Both the position numbers and the translations under genes were made by a program. From Halalkalibacter oceani (GTDB lineage: Bacteria; Bacillota; Bacilli; Bacillales; Bacillaceae_D), in assembly GCF_023715605.1 (NCBI RefSeq), contig NZ_JAMBOL010000014.1:53594-117593 (forward strand): a stretch of DNA of 64,000 bases, read 5' to 3'. A model generated the notes under the pieces. It searched no databases, had not been told where the DNA came from, and was given only the letters and a program-made list of their open reading frames with translations. Position 1 is the first letter of the stretch. Every line of letters starts with the position of its first letter. Shown here one piece after another: positions 1 to 8,148 of this stretch.

Positions 1-118
1 TCGATTGGGTTAAGAATCATGTATGTTTCACCTCACATCTCATGTAAGCTTTTGCTGCTGAATATTCCAAAAGTCATATATGAACTGTAACTTGTAAAAA
101 AAGCGGCTGCAATAATGT

Positions 119-135
119 TGTTAAATAATCTGACA
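119..135 (+). promoter_or_regulatory. GlnR/TnrA box 1 upstream of urtA
   Basis: The sequence TGTTAAATAATCTGACA fits the TGTNA-N7-TNACA consensus of GlnR and TnrA, the nitrogen regulators of Bacillus. It lies about 160 bases before the urtA start, a position expected for TnrA activation. The promoter itself is not clear by eye, which suits an activator-dependent promoter. Confidence 0.75.
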
Positions 136-201
136 TGGAAGTTGGATAGTAAAAATGACATACAGTTGTTAGATATTCAGCCATTTTGTGAGAAAATGTT
201 C

Positions 202-218
202 TGTCAGCTTTCCTGACA
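202..218 (+). promoter_or_regulatory. GlnR/TnrA box 2 upstream of urtA
   Basis: TGTCAGCTTTCCTGACA is a perfect TGTCA-N7-TGACA inverted repeat, 75 bases before the urtA start. Together with box 1 it gives the two-operator layout known from Bacillus glnRA promoters. The downstream position suggests a repressor role. Confidence 0.8.
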
Positions 219-292
219 TAAATGCTGTACTTGAGTTAGAAACTTGGTATTATCGGAATTGTTCGAAAAAGATAATAACTGGGAGGTCAAAC

Positions 293-1576
293 ATGTTACG
301 GAAAAAGAAGTGGTTAGCTGGAGTGGTAGGACTGACAATGCTTGCCTTAACGGCTTGTGGCGGAGGAAGTGATGAGCCGACGACAGGAACTGAGGGCGGC
401 ACGGCTTCGGAGGCAGAACCCGGAGAAGAGGTTGAAATTGATGAAAGTGAACAAATTGCTGTAGGAATCCTTCATTCTTTAAGCGGAACAATGGCGATGA
501 GTGAAACGTCCGTAAGGGATGCCGAGCTGTTGGCCATCGAGGAAATTAACGAAGCTGGCGGCGTATTGGGAAAAGAAATCGTCCCGATCATTGAAGATGG
601 TGCCTCAGAGCCTAATATTTTCTCTGAACGCGCGACGAAGCTGTTGCAGCAGGACGGGGTCGATGTCATCTTTGGCGGATGGACGTCAGCGAGCCGAAAA
701 GCGATGCTGCCGGTAGTCGAGGACAACAACGGACTGCTTTTCTATCCGGTTCAATATGAAGGTATGGAAGCTTCTCCGAATATTTTTTATGCAGGAGCAG
801 CACCGAATCAGCAAATTGTGCCGGCGGTTGACTGGCTGCTTGAGAATGAAGGGACAGAGTTCTTCCTATTAGGCTCTGACTATGTGTTCCCGCGTCTGGC
901 GAACCAGATCATTAAAGCGCAGCTTGAAGAAAATGGTGCAACATTAGTTGACGAGCAGTACACGCCGCTTGGTCATACTGATTATAATACAATTATTTCC
1001 AGGATCCGTGAGTCTCAGCCGCAAGTTATCTTCAACACATTAAATGGCGACAGTAATGTAGCTTTCTTTAAACAGCTGTCAGATGCCGGAATTACAGCCG
1101 ATGATGTGACGATTCTTTCTGTCAGTGTAGCCGAAGAAGAAATTCGCGGTATTGGAGCTGACGTTCTGGAAGGTCATTATGCAAGCTGGAATTATTATCA
1201 AACTACGGACACACCGGAAAATGAAACATTTGTTGCGAAGTATAAGGAAGCATACGGTGAGGATCGAGTGACGGGCGATCCGATCGAAGCAGGATATTTC
1301 ATGGTTCATTTATGGGCCCAGGCTGTAGAAGCAGCAGGAACGACTGACGTTGACGCAGTTCGGGAAGCGGCAGCCGGCATTGAGTTTAATGCGCCTGGCG
1401 GACCTGTTGTTGTCGATGGCGATAATCAGCATGTTTATAAAACGGTGCGGATTGGTCAAATCGGAGCAGATGGTCAATTTACGGAAGTATGGAATTCCGG
1501 AGAGCCGGTTAAACCAGATCCTTATTTAGAAGGGTATGACTGGGCGAGTGAAATCAGCAGCACATTAGCTCAATAG
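293..1576 (+). CDS. urtA: Urea ABC transporter, substrate-binding lipoprotein UrtA
   Basis: Extracellular urea receptor that delivers urea to the UrtBCDE permease. The start at 293 is chosen because GGGAGG precedes it and it gives a lipoprotein signal peptide (LTACGGG, lipid-modified Cys22). The longer upstream reading frame lacks both. The mature 400 residues are a two-lobed amino-acid-type receptor of the UrtA family, with typical stretches such as [21 protein letters not shown] and FYPVQYEG. It heads a five-gene operon in the standard urt order. No urease genes are in the window. Two GlnR/TnrA boxes upstream indicate nitrogen control. A hairpin directly after the gene may raise its expression over the permease genes. 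The family assignment is firm; short-chain amides as alternative substrates cannot be excluded. Confidence 0.93.
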   Translation: MLRKKKWLAGVVGLTMLALTACGGGSDEPTTGTEGGTASEAEPGEEVEIDESEQIAVGILHSLSGTMAMSETSVRDAELLAIEEINEAGGVLGKEIVPIIEDGASEPNIFSERATKLLQQDGVDVIFGGWTSASRKAMLPVVEDNNGLLFYPVQYEGMEASPNIFYAGAAPNQQIVPAVDWLLENEGTEFFLLGSDYVFPRLANQIIKAQLEENGATLVDEQYTPLGHTDYNTIISRIRESQPQVIFNTLNGDSNVAFFKQLSDAGITADDVTILSVSVAEEEIRGIGADVLEGHYASWNYYQTTDTPENETFVAKYKEAYGEDRVTGDPIEAGYFMVHLWAQAVEAAGTTDVDAVREAAAGIEFNAPGGPVVVDGDNQHVYKTVRIGQIGADGQFTEVWNSGEPVKPDPYLEGYDWASEISSTLAQ

Positions 1577-1599
1577 CAAATACATCATGGAGGCAATGC

Positions 1600-1636
1600 G
1601 GCAGCTGCTGCCAGTTCAAAGGAGGCAGCAGCTGCC
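1600..1636 (+). other. Intercistronic hairpin between urtA and urtB
   Basis: A perfect 13-bp inverted repeat (GGCAGCTGCTGCC and its complement) with an 11-nt loop lies between urtA and urtB. No T-run follows, so it is probably not a full terminator. It may stabilise the urtA transcript end or partly terminate, giving more binding protein than permease. Confidence 0.7.
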
Positions 1637-1681
1637 TGCATATGCTGATTCTGATTGAGGAAAAAAAGGATGTGATTCACG

Positions 1682-2584
1682 GTGGAAGCACTACTTATCC
1701 AGGCGTTTAATGGGATCAGTTTAGGATCGATTTTGTTGCTGATCGCCCTCGGTTTGGCAATAACATTTGGATTAATGAAAGTAATCAATATGGCACATGG
1801 GGAACTGATTATGATTGGCGCTTATACGACCTATGTGGTCCAGTCGATCTTTACGCAATACGTCCCTGCGCATTTATTCGATCTTTATTTCGTGTTGGCT
1901 ATTCCCATCGCTTTTATTGTTGCAGCATTAATCGGAATGTTATTAGAATATACGATCATTCGTCATCTCTATGGCCGACCGCTTGACAGTTTACTGGCGA
2001 CATTTGGTGTTGGTCTCATTCTTCAGCAAACAGCCCGTTCTATTTTTGGAGCGCCGAACGTCGGTGTCGAGGCGCCGTCGTTTCTTAGAGGCGGAGTGGA
2101 GATCATGTCTGTGACATTGCCAGTTTCACGACTTTTTATTATTGCGCTCGTTCTCGTCTGTTTTGCGATTCTATCGTTTTATCTTTATAAAATGAACAAT
2201 GGTCGAAAGATACGGGCGGTCATGCAAAACCGGCAAATGGCGATGTGTGTCGGGATTTCGACGCGGCGCGTGGATGCGACGACCTTTGCGATCGGCGCCG
2301 GTATCGCCGGGATTGCCGGTGCGGCTTTAACGTTAATTGGGCCGATCGGGCCGACGATCGGTACGTACTATATTGTCGATGCCTTTATGGTCGTTGTCGT
2401 CGGCGGTGTCGGGATGCTGCTCGGAACGGTCGCCGGTGCAATGGGGATCGGCGTCTTCAATACAGTATTTGAATACTGGACCAATGCTTCAATGGGAAAG
2501 GTGCTTATTTTCGCCTTAATTGTCCTGTTCCTGCAATGGCGTCCATCGGGAATGTTTTCATTGCGCACCCGTTCCCTCGATTAA
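1682..2584 (+). CDS. urtB: Urea ABC transporter permease UrtB
   Basis: Membrane subunit of the urea importer, of the LivH type. The 300-residue protein is almost entirely hydrophobic, with about eight predicted membrane segments and the typical start region GISLGSILLLIALGLAITFG followed by KVINMAHGE. Translation starts at a GTG preceded by AAGGATG. It follows the urtA hairpin and precedes urtC by 85 bases. Length and order fit UrtB. It should pair with UrtC in the membrane and be powered by UrtD and UrtE. Confidence 0.92.
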   Translation: MEALLIQAFNGISLGSILLLIALGLAITFGLMKVINMAHGELIMIGAYTTYVVQSIFTQYVPAHLFDLYFVLAIPIAFIVAALIGMLLEYTIIRHLYGRPLDSLLATFGVGLILQQTARSIFGAPNVGVEAPSFLRGGVEIMSVTLPVSRLFIIALVLVCFAILSFYLYKMNNGRKIRAVMQNRQMAMCVGISTRRVDATTFAIGAGIAGIAGAALTLIGPIGPTIGTYYIVDAFMVVVVGGVGMLLGTVAGAMGIGVFNTVFEYWTNASMGKVLIFALIVLFLQWRPSGMFSLRTRSLD

Positions 2585-2669
2585 ACAGGAGGATACGGGC
2601 CGGTGCCTGCTGAGGATATGGAGGCTTACGACCTATCAGCAGGATTGATAGAAGGGAGAACAACATATT

Positions 2670-3761
2670 ATGAAGCTATCAATTGCCAATTATTTGATCA
2701 GCCGAAAGTGGCTGTTTCTGATCTTGACGATTATTTTAATCATACTGCCATTTTTTCTGTCAGACTTTCGTGTCAACCTGTTAGGCCGCTATTTGGCATT
2801 TGCGATTCTTGTCATTGGACTTGATTTATTATGGGGCTATATGGGGGTACTCAGTCTCGGACACGGGATTTTCTTCGGACTCGGAGCCTATATTATGGCG
2901 ATCTATTTGACGATGGAATCATCAAACGGTGTACCTGACTTTATGATGTGGAACGGCATTACCGAGCTTCCCTGGTTCTGGGCAGTGCTGCAAAATCCGG
3001 CTGTCGCGATTCTCGCCGCTATTTTTGTTCCAATGATACTGGCGACAATCCTTGGATTCTTTACATTCCGCAATCGGATTCAGGACGTCTATTTTACCAT
3101 TTTGACACAGGCTCTTGTGATGGTTACCGTGACGCTGATTATTAGTCAGCAGGATGTAACAGGCGGAACAAACGGGTTAACAGGTTTCTCGACGATATTT
3201 GGCTATTCACTGTCCAACCCGGCGACGCAAAAAGCGCTCTATTATATAACGCTTGCCTGCCTGGTTATCGTTTTTCTCATCTGCACCCGTCTCGTAAACA
3301 GCCGCTTTGGGAAGGCGTTAATCGCTATTCGCGACGGGGAGAATCGCCTGCGTTTCTCCGGTTATGATACGTCGATGTTCAAAGTGCTTGTGTTCTCCAT
3401 CTCGGCTGGAATTGCCGGTTTGGCCGGCATGCTGTTTGTTACGCAAGTCGGCATCATTTCGCCGACGATGATCGGCATTATCCCGTCGATTGAAATGATT
3501 TTATGGGTGGCGATCGGTGGACGGGGCACGCTTGTCGGCCCGGTTATTGGAGCGGTTTTAACAAACAGTGCCAAGACGTTTTTCAGTGAGTCGTATCCCG
3601 ATATTTGGCTTTATTTTCTTGGTGCCGTGTTTGTGATTGTCGTCATTTTCTTACCTGGAGGCCTGATGAGCCTGCTGGACAAATTAAAAAGGAGAGGAAA
3701 TGCAAATGAAAAACGAACAGTCAACAAAGAAAGCAAAGAAGCGGACTATCCTGCAAGCTGA
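2670..3761 (+). CDS. urtC: Urea ABC transporter permease UrtC
   Basis: Second membrane subunit of the urea importer, of the LivM type. The start follows AGAAGGGAG with good spacing. The 363 residues hold about ten hydrophobic segments and the family motif LGHGIFFGLGAY near residue 65, plus GGRGTLVGPVIGAVL near residue 285. The last 19 codons overlap the start of urtD, so the two genes are translationally coupled and the basic hydrophilic tail is read from the same DNA as the UrtD N terminus. A short overlapping reading frame at 2603-2824 is a shadow. Confidence 0.92.
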   Translation: MKLSIANYLISRKWLFLILTIILIILPFFLSDFRVNLLGRYLAFAILVIGLDLLWGYMGVLSLGHGIFFGLGAYIMAIYLTMESSNGVPDFMMWNGITELPWFWAVLQNPAVAILAAIFVPMILATILGFFTFRNRIQDVYFTILTQALVMVTVTLIISQQDVTGGTNGLTGFSTIFGYSLSNPATQKALYYITLACLVIVFLICTRLVNSRFGKALIAIRDGENRLRFSGYDTSMFKVLVFSISAGIAGLAGMLFVTQVGIISPTMIGIIPSIEMILWVAIGGRGTLVGPVIGAVLTNSAKTFFSESYPDIWLYFLGAVFVIVVIFLPGGLMSLLDKLKRRGNANEKRTVNKESKEADYPAS

Positions 3762-4512
3762 ACATACATCGGTTGCCTTTGGTGGATTTTATGCGATTAA
3801 CGATTTTTCGATTGAAATCATGGAAGGGGAGCTTCACTTCCTAATCGGGCCGAATGGCGCCGGTAAAACAACCTTTCTTGACGTCGTCTGTGGAAAAACA
3901 AAGCAAAGTCAGGGGACGCTGATGTTTAAAGAAAAGCATGACCTGACAAAGTTGAAGGAATTTGAAATTGTCCGCGAAGGGATCGGCCGCAAATTTCAAG
4001 CTCCCTCCGTGTTTCCGAATTTAACTGTCTGGGAAAATCTTGAGCTTTCGATGAAGCAGGATAAGCGGCTATTTAGCATTTTAAAGGCGAAGTCAACAAA
4101 GGAAGAGAGGGCGCAAATTACGGAAATGCTCGAGCTGATTGGGTTGCTTCCTCATAAAGACGAAATGGCGAGGCTGCTTTCCCACGGCCAGAAGCAATGG
4201 CTGGAAATCGGGATGGTGATGATGCAGAAGCCCGATCTTCTGATGCTCGATGAACCGATTGCCGGCATGACGGAGGAGGAGGAAGAGAAGACAGGCGAAT
4301 TGCTGCTGAAATTAAAGGAGCAGTGCGCGATCATCGTCGTCGAGCATGATATGGAGTTTGTCCGCAAGTATTCAGAAAAGGTGACGGTGATGCATGAAGG
4401 GCAGCTGCTTTGCGACGGGCCGATGGAAATCGTCCAGGCAAATGAGCGCGTAATGGAAGTATATCTTGGACGTAAGGGTGAGGCGAAGGATGTTGCAACT
4501 ACAACAGCTTGA
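3706..4512 (+). CDS. urtD: Urea ABC transporter ATPase UrtD
   Basis: Cytoplasmic ATPase of the LivG type that powers urea import. It shows Walker A GPNGAGKTT, signature LSHGQKQW and Walker B LLMLDEP, then the switch His in VVEHDMEFV. Signature LSHGQ instead of LSGGQ is common in UrtD. Two ATGs lie six bases apart (3700 and 3706). The second is chosen because GGAGAGG is 8 nt from it and only 2 nt from the first. It overlaps urtC upstream and urtE downstream. Confidence 0.92.
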   Translation: MKNEQSTKKAKKRTILQAEHTSVAFGGFYAINDFSIEIMEGELHFLIGPNGAGKTTFLDVVCGKTKQSQGTLMFKEKHDLTKLKEFEIVREGIGRKFQAPSVFPNLTVWENLELSMKQDKRLFSILKAKSTKEERAQITEMLELIGLLPHKDEMARLLSHGQKQWLEIGMVMMQKPDLLMLDEPIAGMTEEEEEKTGELLLKLKEQCAIIVVEHDMEFVRKYSEKVTVMHEGQLLCDGPMEIVQANERVMEVYLGRKGEAKDVATTTA

Positions 4513-5182
4513 AGTAGCTTATGATGATAGTATCGTCATTCGTGATGTATCGCTTGAAATCAAACAGGGCCAGGTCGTTTGTCTGATGGGACGAAACGGC
4601 GTTGGCAAAACGACGATTATCAAAACGATTATGGGCGTTTTGGCGAATCGAAAAGGAACGATCACGTATAAAGGGGAGGATGTTACGAGTAAAAATCCGA
4701 CCTATCGGGCGAAAAAAGGCTTCGGCTTTGTTCCGCAGGGCAGAGAAATTTTCTCCAATCTGACGGTTTATGAAAACATGCTATTAGGGCTTGAGGCGAG
4801 AAGCGACAAGAAGCGGACGATTGATGAAACGATCTATCAGTATTTTCCTGTATTAAAGGAAATGAAGGACCGCCCCGGCGGTGACCTGAGCGGCGGGCAG
4901 CAGCAGCAGCTTGCGTTTGCCAGAGCGCTTGTGTCCGAGCCTGAACTGCTGTTGCTTGATGAGCCGACCGAAGGAATCCAGCCGAATATCGTCGAGGATA
5001 TTCAAAAAGTTATCAAGGACATTAAGGAAAACCAAAAGGAAACATCAATCTTGCTCGTTGAGCAAAGCTTCGATTTCGCCAAAAGTGTCGCCGATTACTT
5101 CTATATCGTCGACAAAGGAAGAATCGTCTATGAAGGCGAGGAGCTAATTGAAGAAGAGGTCAGCCGGCTGCTCAGTGTATAA
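4490..5182 (+). CDS. urtE: Urea ABC transporter ATPase UrtE
   Basis: Second ATPase of the urea importer, LivF type. Motifs are GRNGVGKTT (Walker A), LSGGQQQQ (signature) and LLLLDEPTEGI (Walker B). The ATG at 4490 gives the usual length of 230 residues and follows a GGGTGAGGCGAAGG stretch. An upstream in-frame start would add eight atypical basic residues. It overlaps the urtD end by 23 bases, so translation is coupled. It is the last gene of the operon and is followed at once by a terminator. Confidence 0.92.
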   Translation: MLQLQQLEVAYDDSIVIRDVSLEIKQGQVVCLMGRNGVGKTTIIKTIMGVLANRKGTITYKGEDVTSKNPTYRAKKGFGFVPQGREIFSNLTVYENMLLGLEARSDKKRTIDETIYQYFPVLKEMKDRPGGDLSGGQQQQLAFARALVSEPELLLLDEPTEGIQPNIVEDIQKVIKDIKENQKETSILLVEQSFDFAKSVADYFYIVDKGRIVYEGEELIEEEVSRLLSV

Positions 5183-5250
5183 GAAAAAAAGCAGGGAGAG
5201 CCTGACAGGGGATTGTTCATCACCTGTCGGGTTCACCTGCTTTTTCTTAT
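5183..5250 (+). terminator. Rho-independent terminator of the urt operon
   Basis: A long imperfect hairpin pairs AAAGCAGG-AGAGCCTGACAGG with CCTGTCGGGTTCACCTGCTTTTT. The T-run follows at about 5240. It directly follows the urtE stop codon. Confidence 0.85.
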
Positions 5251-5294
5251 ATAAAAAATCGGAAAATCGTTTACAGGGTGATTCGAAGTGTAGA

Positions 5295-5411
5295 GCTCGA
5301 GACGGACCTATTGGCAATGGATTCACACGCCACAAGCCTGTTTTGAGACCCCCTTCACAACGAAACCTCTGAAAAAGCTGCTGAAAAAGTGAAAATCGTA
5401 CTTTTTCAGCC
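5295..5411 (-). repeat. Dispersed structured repeat, copy A (hairpin module plus degenerate nested module)
   Basis: The right part (5377-5410) is a hairpin, GCTGCTGAAAAAGT paired with ACTTTTTCAGC, shared with 28889-28925 and 50824-50859. The left part (5314-5365) reads CGCCACAAGCCTG and resembles the nested-stem module at 44168-44251 and 56879-56962, but its inner stem has decayed. The stretch before it (GACCTATTGGCAATGG) matches copy C near 38973. It fills most of the gap between urtE and the next gene. Confidence 0.7.
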
Positions 5412-5413
5412 CC

Positions 5414-6433
5414 TTATACTTCAAGCAGCTCTGCGACAATTTCATAGGAGCGCAAACGGTCCTGCTGATCATAGATTTGTGAATTAATGATCATCTCATC
5501 AGCTTCGGTTTCAGCAAGGAATTGCTCAAGCTTCTTCTTGACGGTTTCCTTCGTACCGACAAGGGTCGTACGGGAATCGAGCGATTGCGATAAGCTGGCA
5601 AGCTCATAGCTGCTAACGACTTCCTCCAAGTTCTCAACCGGCGGCTTCAATGGTGTCGGAGCACCGCGACGCAGGCTCAGGAACTGCTGTTGCTGAGAGG
5701 TGGCAAGAAACTGGGCCTTCTCCTCTGTATCGGCGGCAATTACATTAACGCCGACCATCGCATAAGGCTTCTTTAAAATTTCCGAAGGCTTAAAGTTATC
5801 GCGATAAAGCCGGAGGGCCGGCAACGTATACTCCGCAGCAAAATGGCTGGCAAAGGCGAACGGCAAGCCTTTATGAGCGGCGAGCTGAGCGCTGAAGCCA
5901 CTGGAGCCCAGCAGCCAAATCGGAATATCAGCTCCCTCGCCTGGAAACGCGCGCACGCGGGCCGACTCGCCACCGGCAAAATAGCCTTCCAACTCCTCGA
6001 CAAGCTCAGGAAAATCTTCTCCCCGGCTCTGCAAAGTGCGACGAAGCGCATAAGCTGTCGCCTGATCACTTCCCGGCGCCCGTCCGAGCCCGAGATCAAT
6101 CCGACCCGGATACATCGCTTCAAGCGTGCCGAACTGCTCGGCGATCATTAGCGGCGCGTGGTTTGGCAGCATAATACCGCCTGAGCCGACGCGAATATGC
6201 TTCGTTGCTCCGGCAATATGGCCAATCACGACCGAAGTAGCTGAACTGGCAATACCGGGCATATTATGATGCTCCGCCAGCCAATAGCGGTGAAAGCCCC
6301 ATTCCTCTGTATGCTGGGCCAGTTCAACGCTGTTTTTAAACGACTGACTCGCGTCGCTGCCTTCCGTAATCGGAGCAAGATCCAAAACGGATAATGGTAT
6401 ATTATGAAAATGTTTAGGGGTAAATGAGGTCAA
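5414..6433 (-). CDS. LLM-class flavin-dependent oxidoreductase (bacterial luciferase-like)
   Basis: Predicted cytoplasmic FMN-dependent monooxygenase of the luciferase-like family. The 339-residue protein shows family landmarks: [17 protein letters not shown] near residue 50, the phosphate-binding [13 protein letters not shown] near 83, and GLGRAPGSD near 115. It starts at TTG, preceded by AAGGAGG at 8 nt. It resembles the Bacillus YceB/YhbW group of small unassigned homologs. It stands alone, pointing away from the LacI operon, and no substrate can be inferred. Its 3' end abuts repeat copy A. Confidence 0.85.
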   Translation of the reverse strand: MTSFTPKHFHNIPLSVLDLAPITEGSDASQSFKNSVELAQHTEEWGFHRYWLAEHHNMPGIASSATSVVIGHIAGATKHIRVGSGGIMLPNHAPLMIAEQFGTLEAMYPGRIDLGLGRAPGSDQATAYALRRTLQSRGEDFPELVEELEGYFAGGESARVRAFPGEGADIPIWLLGSSGFSAQLAAHKGLPFAFASHFAAEYTLPALRLYRDNFKPSEILKKPYAMVGVNVIAADTEEKAQFLATSQQQQFLSLRRGAPTPLKPPVENLEEVVSSYELASLSQSLDSRTTLVGTKETVKKKLEQFLAETEADEMIINSQIYDQQDRLRSYEIVAELLEV

Positions 6434-6769
6434 GGTCTTTTCCTCCTTAGAAATACATCCTTCCTAAAAATGATACGGCTTTTTTTCTGCATCGTCCAAT
6501 TAAACGGCTTGAGGCAGATGATTCTTTTGTAGCTTGCCCTGTATAAGGAGAATTTAGCGGATATCGGCGAAGAGTGATTTTAGTTTTTGTCATAGGAGGG
6601 GGGAATTGGGAGGAACTCGCATGAATGAGATGGGAAAAGCTACCGTTAAGAAAAAGAAAGGGGGTATGATTGGTTTCCCCCGAAAAGCTTAGAAAGAAAA
6701 TAAATGCTTTATGGATCTATTTCTAATATGGGGCGGGATCCTCGGTTATTAATAAAGTGTTCGAATATA
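6434..6769. other. Intergenic region with a possible 23-codon reading frame
   Basis: No known feature is evident. GGGAGG at 6608-6613 is followed 7 nt later by an ATG at 6621 that opens a short basic frame ending at 6692 (MNEMGKATVKKKKGG near its start). Within it lies a GGGGG/CCCCC hairpin at 6660-6681. Whether it is translated is unknown. Confidence 0.25.
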
Positions 6770-7774
6770 TTAATGAGAACCGCAGGATTTCCGCACAATT
6801 AATGAGGTCGGAAGTTGAATGTGGCGGTTGTACTGAGGATTGCTCATTTTATTTAGTAAGGCATCAAAGGCGGTTTTTCCAATCGTGTCCGGTGGCAAAT
6901 TGACATTTGTAATCGGCGGCTCAATAATTTCGGAAGCCTCAAAGTCACCAAATCCAATTAATGAAATGTCATCAGGCCATTTCAATGATAAATTCTTTAA
7001 GGCGGAAATCGCCCCAATTGTCATCAGGTCACTCTGGATGAATAAAGCAGTTACCTCGGGCTTGCTCTTTAATAGTCGTTCAGTTGCTCTCATTCCACCT
7101 TCGACAGTTCCGAAGCCTTGGGCAAAGTAATCCTCCCTATATGGGATACCGGCTAACTGCAGAGCTTCTTTGTAACCGTTGAGGCGGTCAATTGTCGTGG
7201 TAACATTCGGAAAGTTATAAACGACCCCTATATGCTTATGTCCGTGAGAGAGCAGATGATTAGTTGCATCAAAGCCGGCCTGGTAGTCATCGGCTGTAAC
7301 ACGGGGGATAGTCTCCAATTTAGGGTCGTAACGGTTGACTAAAACAATCGGAAACTGTTTGTCAATTAATGGTTGGAGGTAATCAATATTATTTGACGTT
7401 GGTGATAAAATTAATCCGTCCACCATTTGTGAAGAAGTTAGAAGCTGAATAGACTCCTGCTCATAATCAGCCTGCTCGTTTGTATCGATAAAAAGTAATC
7501 TATATCCATACTCTCGTGCTCGCTGACCAACAGCCTTCGTGATGTTCGTGATATAAGAATCTGGAAAACTTGAAACGATTAAAGCGGCTGTTTTTGTATT
7601 TTTCTGGCGCAGATTTTGAGCAGAAGAATTAGGCACGTAATTATATTTTTTAATCACATCCATGATTTTTTTGTAAGTTTCCTCTGAGGTAGGTTTTGTT
7701 CCATTAATGACTCGAGAGACTGTAGCTACTGAAACATTTGCTTCCTTTGCAATATCTTTCATTGTGACCTTCAT
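6770..7774 (-). CDS. LacI-family transcriptional regulator
   Basis: Predicted repressor of the divergent TRAP/cyclase operon. The N terminus holds a LacI helix-turn-helix (MKDIAKEANVSVATVSRVIN, residues 5-24) with hinge helix near residue 50. Residues 60-330 form the sugar-type effector-binding fold. Length 334 is typical. AAGGAGT precedes the start. The gene is divergent from 8149, and CG-centred palindromes of the LacI type lie in its own leader (7794-7805) and at the opposing promoter (7983-7996), which suggests autoregulation plus operon repression. The effector is unknown. Confidence 0.9.
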   Translation of the reverse strand: MKVTMKDIAKEANVSVATVSRVINGTKPTSEETYKKIMDVIKKYNYVPNSSAQNLRQKNTKTAALIVSSFPDSYITNITKAVGQRAREYGYRLLFIDTNEQADYEQESIQLLTSSQMVDGLILSPTSNNIDYLQPLIDKQFPIVLVNRYDPKLETIPRVTADDYQAGFDATNHLLSHGHKHIGVVYNFPNVTTTIDRLNGYKEALQLAGIPYREDYFAQGFGTVEGGMRATERLLKSKPEVTALFIQSDLMTIGAISALKNLSLKWPDDISLIGFGDFEASEIIEPPITNVNLPPDTIGKTAFDALLNKMSNPQYNRHIQLPTSLIVRKSCGSH

Positions 7775-7793
7775 TTTTTTGACTCCTTATGGG

Positions 7794-7805
7794 TAATCGT
7801 TTGCA
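7794..7805 (-). promoter_or_regulatory. LacI-type operator-like site in the regulator leader
   Basis: Read on the minus strand this is TGCAAACGATTA, a CG-centred half-conserved palindrome typical of LacI-family operators, about 20 bases before the regulator's start codon. It may serve autoregulation. Confidence 0.5.
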
Positions 7806-7944
7806 TAAAATGCTGGAAGATATCCTAATTAGTGCAATAAACTAATTCTAGTATATATGTATATTCTAACATAACTTTTAATAAAAGTGGTAAATTTAGT
7901 GCGAAATCAAGCGAATTTTGAAAAAAATAATTATCTAAAAATTC

Positions 7945-7973
7945 TTGACTTTATGAAAATAGCAGATTATGAT
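7945..7973 (+). promoter_or_regulatory. Promoter of the TRAP/cyclase operon
   Basis: TTGACT at 7945-7950 and TATGAT at 7968-7973 are separated by 17 nt, a strong SigA-type promoter. Transcription would start near 7980, leaving a leader of about 170 nt before the first gene. Confidence 0.8.
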
Positions 7974-7982
7974 TGTTCCTGA

Positions 7983-7996
7983 GGAAAACGATTTCC
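7983..7996 (+). promoter_or_regulatory. LacI-type operator at the transcription start
   Basis: GGAAAACGATTTCC is a palindrome with 12 of 14 matching positions and a central CG, as in LacI/CcpA-family operators. It sits just downstream of the promoter at the expected start site, suited to repression by the adjacent LacI protein. Confidence 0.7.
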
Positions 7997-8063
7997 TGAA
8001 AAGTGTGTTCTTATAACATCTACGATTGGGAATGAATTAATTTGATTAAGGAGGCTTGGTTTA

Positions 8064-8105
8064 TTGATCAGCTATTTTTATTTCACTTAATTTAAGCGCT
8101 TTCAT
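8064..8105 (+). promoter_or_regulatory. Leader region: possible 8-codon leader peptide and cre-like site
   Basis: AAGGAGG at 8048-8054 precedes a TTG at 8064 that opens an 8-codon frame (MISYFYFT) ending at 8090. Directly after it, 8091-8105 reads on the minus strand ATGAAAGCGCTTAAA, one mismatch from the CcpA cre consensus. Both lie in the transcribed leader, so CcpA could block elongation there. The leader peptide is speculative. Confidence 0.4.
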
Positions 8106-8148
8106 CATCTGGTTCTTAAAAACAAAATCAAAGAAGGAGTGAATAAGG

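Noticed and set aside
1600..1636. Terminator ending urtA as a separate unit
   Set aside because: There is no T-run, and urtB-E have no other promoter that I can see, so the hairpin is treated as an intercistronic element.
2603..2824. 73-codon frame overlapping the urtC start
   Set aside because: It covers the strong urtC binding site and start in another frame and shows no family features.
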